In this document: piece by piece, positions 42,154 through 50,157 of the stretch
Position numbering within the stretch: position 1 is the first letter of the stretch
How the letters are laid out: each line of letters starts with the position of its first letter
Source: Hymenobacter polaris
GTDB lineage: Bacteria > Bacteroidota > Bacteroidia > Cytophagales > Hymenobacteraceae
Direction of reading: 5' to 3'
Length of the DNA: 64,000 nt
NCBI RefSeq assembly: GCF_012927305.1
Contig: NZ_JABBGH010000001.1
Coordinates: 1,550,001-1,614,000, forward strand
Program-made: the position numbers and the translations under genes
Notes under the pieces: generated by a model
Database searches by the model: none
Told to the model about the DNA's origin: nothing
Seen by the model: only the letters and a program-made list of their open reading frames with translations

Positions 42154-43632
42154 TTGGGTATCGTTCAGCGGCAGGGGCTGCGCAACACTATTATTTCCTA
42201 CGCGGGCCTAGGGGTCGGTTTCGTAAATACCACGCTGGTGCTGCCGCGGCTGCTGGCGCCGGCGCAGCTGGGGCTGCTGAGCGTGCTGGTGGCGCTGGCC
42301 ACACTGGGGGCGCAGCTCTCGGCGCTGGGCTTTACCAATACCACGCTCCGCTATTTTCCCTACTTCCGCGATGCCGAGAGTGGGCACCGGGGCTACCTGC
42401 CGCTGCTGCTGGCCGTGCCGCTGGCCGTGTTTGGGGGGGTGGCCCTGGGGCTGTGGCTGGGCCGGCCCTGGGTGCTGGCCTGGTACAGCCACGGCCACGA
42501 TACCGACCTGGTGGGCCGCCACTACGGCGTAATGCTGGCGATGGCCTTTTTCATCCTGCTCTACAGCTTGCTCGATTCCTATGCCAAGTCGCTGTTTTAC
42601 AGCTCATTTTCTTCCTTTCTGACCGAGGTACTGCAGCGCTTGCTCATCGTGAGCGCGGCGGCGCTCTACGCCACCAAAGTGCTTTCGTTTGAGGGCTTCG
42701 TGCTGGCCTACCTGGGCAGCTACGCGGCGGTGGCCCTCGCGCTGCTGGTGTACCTAGGGGTAGTGGGCGAGCTGCATCTGCGCCCGCGCCGGGCGGTGCT
42801 AGCGGTGCGGCCCATGGGCGAGCTGCTGCGCTTTGGCAGCTTCGCGCTGCTGAGTAATATCTCGGGCAACATCCTGGTTACCATCGACTCGCTGATGCTG
42901 GGCTCGCAGCGCAGCCTGACCGACGCGGGCATCTACGTCATTGCCCTCAATATCAGCACGGCGCTGGCCATCCCGTTTCGGGCGCTCTACAAAACGGCCC
43001 ACCCGCTCATTGCCGAGTACTGGAAGGAAGGCGCGGCCGCCAAGATGCTCGATTTTTACCGCCGCACTACGCGCCTCAACACGGCCCTAGGGGCCTACCT
43101 GGCCGTGGGCATCGCCCTCAACCTGCCGTTCATTTATGGCCTCATCCACCGGCCGGCGTTTGCGGCGGGCACCACGGCGGTGCTGCTGCTGCTGGCCGGC
43201 CGCCTCACCGACGGCATTACGGGCGTCAACGGCCTGATTGTAAGCACCTCGCCCCGCTACCGCTACGATTTGTTGTTCAACGTGGGCCTGGCTGGCTCCA
43301 TTGTGGTGCTCAACTACTTGCTCATCCCCCGCTTCGGCCTCACCGGGGCGTCGCTCTCCAACTGCCTGGCCCTGAGCGGCATCAACCTGCTGCGCACCTG
43401 GTTTGTGTGGCGCAGCTTCGGCTGGCAGCCCTTCGACCGCACGGTGGCCTACCTGCTGCTGCTGGCGGCCGGCGCGGGCGCGGTAGCCTGGGCCCTGCCG
43501 GGCTTCCACAACAGCTGGCTAACGCTGCTGCTGCGCGGCGGCACCCTCACGGCTATTTACGGCCTAGGGCTATTGCTCAGCGGCTGGGTGCCCGAGGTGA
43601 GCAGGGTGGCGCGGTGGCTAACAAAGCAGTGA
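42154..43632 (+). CDS. Wzx-like oligosaccharide flippase (MOP superfamily)
   Basis: A 492-residue integral membrane protein with about 14 hydrophobic helices. The start GIVQRQGLRNTIISYAGLGVGFVNTTLVLPRLLAPAQLGLL is typical of Wzx/polysaccharide transporters, with further family-like blocks FGSFALLSNISGNILVTIDSLMLG and NIDR/AGIY-type DAGIYVIALNISTALAIPFRALYK. It should flip lipid-linked glycan units across the inner membrane. The start is TTG at 42154 right after a heptamer array; no better ATG is near. It closes the plus-strand glycan region and is 76 nt downstream of the deacetylase-like gene. Confidence 0.9.
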   Translation: MGIVQRQGLRNTIISYAGLGVGFVNTTLVLPRLLAPAQLGLLSVLVALATLGAQLSALGFTNTTLRYFPYFRDAESGHRGYLPLLLAVPLAVFGGVALGLWLGRPWVLAWYSHGHDTDLVGRHYGVMLAMAFFILLYSLLDSYAKSLFYSSFSSFLTEVLQRLLIVSAAALYATKVLSFEGFVLAYLGSYAAVALALLVYLGVVGELHLRPRRAVLAVRPMGELLRFGSFALLSNISGNILVTIDSLMLGSQRSLTDAGIYVIALNISTALAIPFRALYKTAHPLIAEYWKEGAAAKMLDFYRRTTRLNTALGAYLAVGIALNLPFIYGLIHRPAFAAGTTAVLLLLAGRLTDGITGVNGLIVSTSPRYRYDLLFNVGLAGSIVVLNYLLIPRFGLTGASLSNCLALSGINLLRTWFVWRSFGWQPFDRTVAYLLLLAAGAGAVAWALPGFHNSWLTLLLRGGTLTAIYGLGLLLSGWVPEVSRVARWLTKQ

Positions 43633-43669
43633 GGAGAATAAAGCAGCGTTTATTGGATTTATTAGCTGA

Positions 43670-44464
43670 TTATTCATCAGCAAGATTCCTTGGCTGACAC
43701 AACCCGCACCTGCGTAGCAAAATAAATTGCTTCTGCGCGGCAAATTCCCATTCAGCAGGCCAAGCAGCGGTTATTGCCTCTAAGTGCTGCAAACCTGCTT
43801 CCCAAGGTTCGTTGTCTAGTTGGCACTCGCCAATAAAGGTTTTGGCGCGCTGCCGGCTGGCGTACACCTTTACCCAATGAAACGGCTGAGGCTGTAGATG
43901 CTCCAGCAGCAACGGCTTTAGTTGCTCAAACAAGTATTCGGCTATCAATTCCTGGCTGCGGGCCACCCAGGCGCCCTGCACATATAGCAAGCCAAGTATG
44001 GGGTGCCAGACTGCCCCGTCATGGGGCGAAACAACATCAAGCGCAGCATCGTGTCGCCCCTCAAAGGCTTCCAGCACGGTAGCCAATACTCCTTCAACAT
44101 AAATCTTGGCGGCGGCAGTAGCCGCCGTAGTTTCATCCTGCCCAATGCCAGCCAAGCATTCCATCATGCCCTGCGGGAAGTAGTCTGGTTGACTTAATCG
44201 TACGGCAAAGCCACCCACAAGCGCATTAGGATGGCGCGTAAGCTCCAATACTTCGGTTTCTAATAGCATCTGCACCGGGTTAAGTGCAATACCCTGTTCA
44301 GTTAGTACTGGTAATAACGCAGAAAATTGTTGCTGGATGATAGTCAGTAACTCCTGCTGAAATAGCTGATTGACCTCGGCAGCCGATGACTGCTTAATTG
44401 CAGGAGGTGCGATAATCGCTTTAGCGGGCTGAAATAATTGCTGCAATTTGCGCAGTAGGTTCAT
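43670..44464 (-). CDS. Hypothetical protein, possibly DUF6348-like
   Basis: A 264-residue soluble protein. MNLLRKLQQLFQPAKAI, then NALVGGFAVRLSQPDYFPQGMMECLAGIG and, near the end, PFHWVKVYASRQRAKTFIGECQLDNEPWEAG and QKQFILLRRCGLC. The W-V-K-V-Y...R...ECQLDN.PWEAG pattern resembles the C-terminal part of DUF6348 proteins, sometimes listed as immunity-like, but I cannot confirm it. GC content is clearly lower than in the flippase. ATG at 44464 is chosen over an upstream frame start at 44488. It is convergent with the flippase gene. Confidence 0.6.
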   Translation of the reverse strand: MNLLRKLQQLFQPAKAIIAPPAIKQSSAAEVNQLFQQELLTIIQQQFSALLPVLTEQGIALNPVQMLLETEVLELTRHPNALVGGFAVRLSQPDYFPQGMMECLAGIGQDETTAATAAAKIYVEGVLATVLEAFEGRHDAALDVVSPHDGAVWHPILGLLYVQGAWVARSQELIAEYLFEQLKPLLLEHLQPQPFHWVKVYASRQRAKTFIGECQLDNEPWEAGLQHLEAITAAWPAEWEFAAQKQFILLRRCGLCQPRNLADE

Positions 44465-44637
44465 TGCTAACGATAAATGCGTCAACACGCAAGGTAGGTA
44501 TTAGCTGCTACCGGGCATATCTGAATCCAAGCCATGTGCTTCGCGATTACCAGCCCACTGCACCACCTACATTATCTAATACCCTAGGGCTCAACACTCA
44601 GCTAAGTGCATATAAACCATCCAGCTCTGCCAAAGTC

Positions 44638-44928
44638 CTAGCCGCGCTTAGAAATCTTATTGAGCGTAATGCTGCGCTGCCGGTTGGCTTTGAAGCGGGC
44701 GTCATCGACGGCGCTTTTGACTTGGTGCTTGGTGGCGCGGCCCTGCACGCGGGCCCGCCACAGGCGCCACGAAGTGGGCTTCAGCTCGCGGCGCATCAGC
44801 TGGATTACTTCACTTTCTTTTAAGCCGAATTGGGCAAATATGGCTTCAAAGGGCGTACGGTCTTCCCAGGCCATTTCCATGATGCGGTCGATTTGCGGCG
44901 CGGTTAGCGCGGGTAAGGGCTCAGGCAT
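44638..44928 (-). CDS. TIGR03643/DUF2805 family protein
   Basis: A 96-residue basic protein. IDRIMEMAWEDRTPFEAIFAQFGLKESEVIQLMRRELKPTSWRLWRARVQGRATKH is the diagnostic core of this short family, common in Bacteroidota and marine Proteobacteria. The centre looks like a helix-turn-helix-like fold and the tail is Arg/Lys-rich, so nucleic-acid binding is possible; function is unknown. It is alone; 173 nt without any recognised feature separate it from the next minus-strand gene. Confidence 0.88.
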   Translation of the reverse strand: MPEPLPALTAPQIDRIMEMAWEDRTPFEAIFAQFGLKESEVIQLMRRELKPTSWRLWRARVQGRATKHQVKSAVDDARFKANRQRSITLNKISKRG

Positions 44929-44936
44929 AAACGATG

Positions 44937-44967
44937 GCGCCGCCCCAGCAAACTACCGGGGCGGCGC
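44937..44967. terminator. GC-rich hairpin downstream of the APC transporter
   Basis: Perfect 10-bp stem GCGCCGCCCC/GGGGCGGCGC with an 11-nt loop, between the transporter stop (45015) and the DUF2805 start. On the minus strand there is no real U-run after it, so termination is uncertain. Confidence 0.4.
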
Positions 44968-45014
44968 TTCCTCTTAAGGATACTTGGGCAGTAAGTGTTC
45001 GTCAGATGGCCATT

Positions 45015-46478
45015 TCATTCTGACGGGCTGCCCTCGCCCCGCGCCTGCCGGCCCAGCACGCTGTGCTTTTTGCCGTAGCCGAAGTAGATGGCCAGCCCTA
45101 GGGCTAGCCACACGGCCAGGCGCAGCCAGGTTTCCCAAGGCAGGCTGGCCATCATTACCAGGCAGGTGAGGATGCCCAGGATGGGCACCAGCGGCACCCA
45201 GGGCGTGCGGAAGCTGCGGGGCGCGTCGGGGTTGGTGCGGCGCATGATGAGCACGCCCAGGCACACCATCACGAAGGCTAGCAGCGTGCCGATGCTCACC
45301 ATCTCGCCCACCACGGTGATAGGCACGAAGCCCGCGAACAGCGCGATGAAGGCCCCCAGGAGCAGGTTGCTTTGCACGGGTGTGCGCCAGGTGGGGTGCA
45401 GCCGCGAGAAGGCGGGCGGCAGCAGCCCATCCTTCGACATGGCGAAGAACACCCGCGACTGCCCCAGCAAATCGACCAGGATAACTGAGGTGTAGCCCAC
45501 CAGAATGGCCAGGATGATGGCGCCGCTCAGCCAGGCGTAGGGCGTTTTCTCGATGGCGATGGCCACCGGCGCGGCGCTGTTCTTGAACTCGGTGTAGTTG
45601 GCCAGGCCGGTGAGCACGTAGCCGAAAAGCACGAACAAGACCGTGCATACCGCCAGCGACCCGAGGATGCCGATGGGCATGTTGCGCTGCGGGTCTTTGG
45701 TTTCCTGGGCCATGGTGGCCACGATGTCGAAGCCAATGAAGACGAAGAAGATAACCCCCGCCCCGCGCAAGATGCCGCTCCAGCCAAACTCGCCAAACGT
45801 GCCCGTGTTAGCCGGAATGAAGGGATGGTAGTTGGCCGGGTCGATGTATTTCCAGCCGAGGGCGATGAACACCAGCACCACCGCCACCTTGAGGGCCACC
45901 ACCAGCGCATTGAACCAGGCCGAGCCCGCCGTGCCCCGAATGATAACCGCCGTAATGGCCAGCACCACCAGAATGGCCGGCAAGTTGACGTAGCCGTGCA
46001 CCACGGAGCCGTCGGCCAGCGTGGCCGTTTCGAAGGGCGACATGACCAGGCGCGGCGGCAAATGCAGGCCGTACTTACCCAGAAACTTGAGTAGATACTG
46101 CGACCAGCTGATGGCCACCGTGGCGGCGCCTACCGAGTATTCCAACACCAAATCCCAGCCGATAATCCAGGCAAACAACTCGCCCATAGTGGCGTACGAG
46201 TACGTATAGGCCGAGCCCGCCACTGGCACCAGCGCCGCAAACTCGGCGTAGCAGAGCGCCGAAAACGCACAACCTACTGCCGCCACCACGAAGGAGAGCG
46301 TGACGGCCGGCCCGGCGTGGTTGGCCGCCGCCAGCCCGGTGAGCGAAAACAGCCCCGCCCCAATGATAACGCCAATGCCCAGCGCAATGAGGCTCACGCC
46401 GTTGAGGCTGCGCTTGAGGGTGCCCGCGCCCGCCGCCGCGGCTTCCTGCCGCAGGCTTTCCAATGATTTTACTAGCAT
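45015..46478 (-). CDS. APC-superfamily amino acid transporter
   Basis: A 487-residue transporter with 12-14 membrane helices, of the cationic amino acid transporter (CAT/YhdG-like) branch. The start LKRSLNGVSLIALGIGVIIGAGLFSLTGLAAANHAGPAV contains the GxG helix-break of TM1 that binds substrate; also VPVAGSAYTYSYATMGELFAWIIGWDLVLEYSVGAATVAISWS and FFVFIGFDIVATMAQETKDPQRNMPIGI. Its 355-nt leader carries a SAM-I riboswitch aptamer, so the substrate may be methionine or a related amino acid; that link is inference. A GC-rich hairpin lies downstream. Confidence 0.92.
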   Translation of the reverse strand: MLVKSLESLRQEAAAAGAGTLKRSLNGVSLIALGIGVIIGAGLFSLTGLAAANHAGPAVTLSFVVAAVGCAFSALCYAEFAALVPVAGSAYTYSYATMGELFAWIIGWDLVLEYSVGAATVAISWSQYLLKFLGKYGLHLPPRLVMSPFETATLADGSVVHGYVNLPAILVVLAITAVIIRGTAGSAWFNALVVALKVAVVLVFIALGWKYIDPANYHPFIPANTGTFGEFGWSGILRGAGVIFFVFIGFDIVATMAQETKDPQRNMPIGILGSLAVCTVLFVLFGYVLTGLANYTEFKNSAAPVAIAIEKTPYAWLSGAIILAILVGYTSVILVDLLGQSRVFFAMSKDGLLPPAFSRLHPTWRTPVQSNLLLGAFIALFAGFVPITVVGEMVSIGTLLAFVMVCLGVLIMRRTNPDAPRSFRTPWVPLVPILGILTCLVMMASLPWETWLRLAVWLALGLAIYFGYGKKHSVLGRQARGEGSPSE

Positions 46479-46671
46479 ACGTGTGGAGGTGGCCGGACCC
46501 GGCGGCCCGCCCGGCGATAAGCAGCCGACAGCCCAGGCGCAGCGCGCCCGGCCGGCTACTTAATCCCTTGAAATGAAGGAGTAAGCTGCGCGCACCTGCT
46601 ACCGACAACAACACCGGGCCGAGCCGGCAGCGGGGTGGGCAGATGCAACGCAGAAAGTGAAAGAAGCCACG

Positions 46672-46783
46672 GTTTTTATATAGCCGCCCTAGGGTGGCGG
46701 CTGGTCGGTTGGGCACCAACTCGCAAGCGCGCAGGTTGCCGGCGCGTCGCAGAGCCTATCTCTCGGCGCCTCGGTATAAAAAC
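46672..46783 (-). ncRNA. SAM-I (S-box) riboswitch aptamer
   Basis: All four helices can be traced on the minus strand. P1: GTTTTTATA (46783-46775) with TATAAAAAC (46680-46672), 9 bp. P2: GGCGC with GCGCC, holding the kink-turn pattern GAGAGATAGGCTC then TGCGA, which aligns with the SAM-I GAGGGACUGGCCC, GAUGA. Next come the invariant CGGCAACC, a P3 stem, and GGTGCCCAACC, matching the SAM-I GGUGCUAAUUCC; the GG of the P2 loop can pair with CC here as the pseudoknot. P4: AGCCGCC with GGGCGGCT. It is 193 nt upstream of the APC transporter. The expression platform is not obvious. Confidence 0.88.
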
Positions 46784-46814
46784 AAGCTAGGCTGAGCAGC
46801 CGGACTTGACAGGG

Positions 46815-46822
46815 CAAAGGTA
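46815..46822 (-). promoter_or_regulatory. -7 box for the riboswitch-transporter transcript
   Basis: TACCTTTG on the minus strand, exact match, about 32 nt upstream of the aptamer and 11 nt after the stop of the HD-domain gene. The remaining leader (46479-46671) is GC-rich without an open frame. Confidence 0.65.
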
Positions 46823-46833
46823 CGCTTCACGCG

Positions 46834-47496
46834 TTACTCAGCCGGCAGCCCGCCCCGCTCCCACGCCGCCAGCTCGGCCGCCAAGTTGCGGCGGGCGGGG
46901 GCATCCAGCTCGGCCCGCAGCGCGGGGGTATGGAACAGCACGGGCGCTTCGAGCAGCCGGGCCAGCACCTTGCGCCGGCCGGGGCGGTAGAGCAGGTCGG
47001 GCACCAGGCGGTACTCGCGGCGCACCTGGCGGGCATAGGCCCAGTAGGCGGCGGCGGGAGCCCCCAGGATGCTCAGGTCGGCATCCAGAAACAGCAGCAG
47101 GTCAGCGTCAGCGGGCGGCTGGGGCTGGGTGTGGTCGTGGGTGCGGCGGATGAGGTCGGCCACGCGGGCGGCGCGGGCGGGCCCTAGGGTGGTTTGCGCC
47201 AGAAAAGCCAGCGCCCACTCGGCGCTTTTTTCTTCGTTGTCCGAGCGCAGGGCGTGGTACACGGCATCGTGGTACCACACGGCCAGCTCCACCACCGCCG
47301 CATCCTGGAGCGGAAACCGGGCCACCTGGTGCAGCAGGTTTTCGAGGTGCCCTAGGGTGTGGTAGTGCCGCTCGGGCGCAGAGTAGGCGGCCGCCAGGCG
47401 CTGCAGCTCGGCCTGGCGCGGGGCGGCGGCGGGCAGCAGCGGGGCGGTGAGGGCGTGCCAGCGGGCCGCCAGGGCATCGGGGAGCATGGGCAGCAA
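46834..47496 (-). CDS. HD-domain superfamily protein (predicted phosphohydrolase)
   Basis: A 220-residue soluble protein. RHYHTLGHLENLL supplies the first metal His residues, VWYHDAVYHALRSDNEEKSAEWA the HD pair, and FLDADLSILG a later Asp; this is the layout of the 'predicted metal-dependent HD superfamily phosphohydrolase' group (COG4339). The substrate is unknown, possibly a nucleotide. Start ATG 47496 or, equally possible, 47487. A near-consensus box TACCTTTC lies at 47527-47520. Confidence 0.82.
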   Translation of the reverse strand: MLPMLPDALAARWHALTAPLLPAAAPRQAELQRLAAAYSAPERHYHTLGHLENLLHQVARFPLQDAAVVELAVWYHDAVYHALRSDNEEKSAEWALAFLAQTTLGPARAARVADLIRRTHDHTQPQPPADADLLLFLDADLSILGAPAAAYWAYARQVRREYRLVPDLLYRPGRRKVLARLLEAPVLFHTPALRAELDAPARRNLAAELAAWERGGLPAE

Positions 47497-47561
47497 CTGC
47501 TTAACTACGCAGTTCGGGCGAAAGGTAAGCCTTGGCGTCTTCTCGCTTAGCCTTCGCTTGG

Positions 47562-48599
47562 CTAGGAGCGCAAGGCGTAAATCCGCTCGATGATGTCCAC
47601 TACTTTGAGGCCGTCCTCGGCGTTGGTGGTGGCTTGGCCACCTTGCTGCAGCGTGGCCACCACGTTGTCGATGACGTGCACGTGGTTGGCGGCCGAGCCC
47701 TGATAGGCGCCGTAGCTGTTGGCGGGGTTAGTGGGCGGCAACAGGGGCATGGTGTAGTCCTGCAAGTGGCAGTACTCCACTTTTTCCAAATACTGCCCCC
47801 CGATTTTCAGCGACCCGCGCTCAGCCACCACCGTCAGCGAGCTTTCGAGGTTGCGGTCCCACACGGCGGTGCTGTAGCTGAGCGTGCCGCTGCCCCCGCT
47901 CAGCAGGTCGAAAGTAACCAGGCCGCTATCCTCAAACTCGGTGAGGTGCTGGTGGGTGAAGTCGCGGAAGCGCGCGCTCAGGTTGGTAACGTCGCCAAAC
48001 ACCCAGTAAAGCAAATCGACGAAGTGGCTGAACTGGGTGAAGAGCGTGCCGCCGTCTAGGGCCTGGGTGCCGCGCCAGCCGCCGGGCTGGTAGTAGCGGG
48101 CGTCGCGGTTCCAGTAGCACCCCAGCTGCACCAGAAAGATGCGGCCCAGGCGGCCCTCGCTTACCACCTGCTTCAGCCAGGCGGCAGGCGGCGAGTAGCG
48201 GTTCTGCATTACTCCAAACACCAGGCGCTGCTGCTGCTGGGCGGCGCGCACCACAGCCGCCGCGTCGGCCGCGCGCAAAGCTAGGGGCTTCTCTACCACC
48301 ACGTGCAGGCCGTGGCGCAGACCGGCCAGGGCCTGGGCGGCGTGCAGGCCGTTGGGCGTGGCCACGGTAAGGACGTCGGCGGCGGGGCCGCTTTGCAAGA
48401 AGTCAGCTAGCGACGTGAAAAACGGCACTTCGGTAAACTCGGCGGCCAGCTCGGGCCCTAGGGCTGCTTGCTCGTCGATGAGCGCCACCAGCCGGGCGCC
48501 GGCATGGCGGGCCACCAGCGCCGCGTGGCGCCGCCCAATGTGCCCCACCCCGCAAATAGCGAAGCGAATGGGTGAATCTAACCCTACTGATTCATCCAT
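47562..48599 (-). CDS. Gfo/Idh/MocA-family NAD(P)-dependent sugar oxidoreductase
   Basis: A 345-residue oxidoreductase. Rossmann motif IRFAICGVGHIGRRHAAL, followed by ATPNGLHAAQALAGLRHGLHVVVEKPLA with the EKP catalytic Lys region, and HFVDLLYWVFGDV. It resembles WbpB/WlbA-type UDP-GlcNAc(A) 3-dehydrogenases. With the DegT aminotransferase upstream it could oxidise and aminate position 3 of a UDP-sugar. ATG at 48599 overlaps the stop of the small membrane protein gene by 16 nt. The end lies 65 nt before the HD-domain gene. Confidence 0.87.
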   Translation of the reverse strand: MDESVGLDSPIRFAICGVGHIGRRHAALVARHAGARLVALIDEQAALGPELAAEFTEVPFFTSLADFLQSGPAADVLTVATPNGLHAAQALAGLRHGLHVVVEKPLALRAADAAAVVRAAQQQQRLVFGVMQNRYSPPAAWLKQVVSEGRLGRIFLVQLGCYWNRDARYYQPGGWRGTQALDGGTLFTQFSHFVDLLYWVFGDVTNLSARFRDFTHQHLTEFEDSGLVTFDLLSGGSGTLSYSTAVWDRNLESSLTVVAERGSLKIGGQYLEKVEYCHLQDYTMPLLPPTNPANSYGAYQGSAANHVHVIDNVVATLQQGGQATTNAEDGLKVVDIIERIYALRS

Positions 48600-48904
48600 G
48601 ATACTAAACCTGCTACCAGCACTAGGGCTACAACCCCTACACAAAAAATAATCAGCGGACTGGTTTCTGAAACCGCTGGCTCTAACCGGCGCATTTTCAA
48701 TAATAACAGTTCCCAACCTACGCAGCTAACTGCCAGCATTTGGAAGAGCAGCAGTAGCGTGGCTGCGCCCCAGCTTAGCCCTGCCTGGTGCCCCCGTTCG
48801 CCGAACGCCTGCCAGCTAAAAAAACCAGCCGGTACCACCGCCACGCAGTTCGCAAGCCCCAGTATCGTAGCATACCAAAATTCTGAATACTGCACCGTCT
48901 TCAT
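48584..48904 (-). CDS. Small membrane protein inside the sugar operon
   Basis: A 106-residue protein with three predicted membrane helices: ATILGLANCVAVVPAGFFSW, WGAATLLLLFQMLAVSCVGW and PLIIFCVGVVALVLVAGLV. No family recognised. The start overlaps the stop of the DegT gene (ATGA, 4 nt) and the end overlaps the Gfo/Idh start by 16 nt, so it is translated as part of that operon and is unlikely to be spurious. It could anchor the sugar enzymes or have an unrelated role. GC content is lower than in the flanking genes. Confidence 0.7.
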   Translation of the reverse strand: MKTVQYSEFWYATILGLANCVAVVPAGFFSWQAFGERGHQAGLSWGAATLLLLFQMLAVSCVGWELLLLKMRRLEPAVSETSPLIIFCVGVVALVLVAGLVSWMNQ

Positions 48905-50049
48905 AACTGGTCGGCTTCCTGCAAAACGGCCACAATGTACGCCTGCTGCGCCGCGCCTAGGGCCGGGTGCACCGGCAGAGCCAGCACCTGCTGGCACAGC
49001 GCCTCGGCCACCGGAAAATCGCCGGCCCGGTAGTCCAGGTAGGCGTAGGCGGGCTGCAGGTGCAGCGGCAGTGGGTAGTACACGGCCGTGGGCACTCCTT
49101 TTTGCCGCAAAAATGCCTGCAGCGCGTCGCGCCGGCCGTTGGCTACCTTGATGGTGTACTGGTGGAAAACGTGGGTGCTGCGCGGGTCGCGGGCGGGGGT
49201 CTGCAGGACGGGCAGGGGGCCTAGGGCGGCGTCGTAGCGGGCGGCGTGGGCCTGGCGGGCGGCCTGGGCGGCGGGCAGGTGGCGCAGCTTCACCAGTAGC
49301 AGGGCCGCTTGCAGCGTGTCGAGGCGCGAGTTGAGGCCCACCAGCTCGTGCACGTACTTCTGGCGCTGGCCGTGGTTGGCCAGCTGGCGCAGGCGGGCGG
49401 CGCGGGCGGCATCGCGGGTGAGCAGGGCGCCGCCGTCGCCGAGGCAGCCCAGGTTTTTACTGGGGAAAAACGAGGTGGTGCCCACCTCCCCCACCGTGCC
49501 AGCGTAGCGGGCGCTACCATCGGCAAAGGTGTAGGTAGCTCCTAGGGCCTGCGCATTGTCCTCAATCAGCGCCACGCCCGCCGCCCGGCAAATGGCCGCT
49601 AGTTCTTCTACCTCAGCGCATTGCCCAAACAGATGCACCGCCACTACGGCGCCGGTGCGCGGCCCCAGGGCCGCCCGCACGGCCGCCGGGTCCACGTTGA
49701 AGGTATCGGGCAAGACATCCACTAGCACGGGGCGCAACCCCAGCAGCGCGGCGGCCTCCAGGGTGGCCACGTAGGTGAAGGCGGGCACGATAACCTCGGC
49801 GCCGGGCGGCAGGCCCAGGCTGAGCAGCGCCAGGGTGAGGGCGTCGGTGCCGTTGGCGCAGGGCACCACCGCGGCCCCGCCCAGGTGCGCCCCCAGCGCC
49901 TGGGCAAACGCCCCCACGGCCGGCCCCTGAATGAAGGCCGCCTCGCGCAGCGTGGCTTGCCAGGCGGCATCCAGCTCGGCTTGGTAGGGGGCGTGCTCGG
50001 CCGCCAGGTCGAGCAGGTGAATAGGGATAATCTCGGTGGGCATGCTCAT
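48901..50049 (-). CDS. DegT/DnrJ/EryC1 sugar aminotransferase (WbpE/WlbC-like)
   Basis: A 382-residue PLP enzyme. IPIHLLDLAAEHAPYQAELDAAWQ, CANGTDALTLALLSLGLPPGAEVIVPAFTYVATLEAA, IEDNAQALGA and the PLP Lys in SFFPSKNLGCLGDGGALLT show the WbpE/WlbC/FdtB group, which makes 3-amino sugars on UDP or dTDP. It is separate from PseC in this window. With the Gfo/Idh gene it may form a 3-amino-UDP-sugar route, though no acetyltransferase is adjacent. ATG 50049 is used; 50043 is also possible. Confidence 0.88.
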   Translation of the reverse strand: MSMPTEIIPIHLLDLAAEHAPYQAELDAAWQATLREAAFIQGPAVGAFAQALGAHLGGAAVVPCANGTDALTLALLSLGLPPGAEVIVPAFTYVATLEAAALLGLRPVLVDVLPDTFNVDPAAVRAALGPRTGAVVAVHLFGQCAEVEELAAICRAAGVALIEDNAQALGATYTFADGSARYAGTVGEVGTTSFFPSKNLGCLGDGGALLTRDAARAARLRQLANHGQRQKYVHELVGLNSRLDTLQAALLLVKLRHLPAAQAARQAHAARYDAALGPLPVLQTPARDPRSTHVFHQYTIKVANGRRDALQAFLRQKGVPTAVYYPLPLHLQPAYAYLDYRAGDFPVAEALCQQVLALPVHPALGAAQQAYIVAVLQEADQL

Positions 50050-50157
50050 CAATTCGCGCCTGCGGCAGCTTAGCTAAGTTTCAGCTTGCGCGCGGGGCCT
50101 AGGGCTTCGGTCGGCAAGCTAGCGCCGGCGAGCGTTGGCCGCGCCCAGCGCCTGGCG

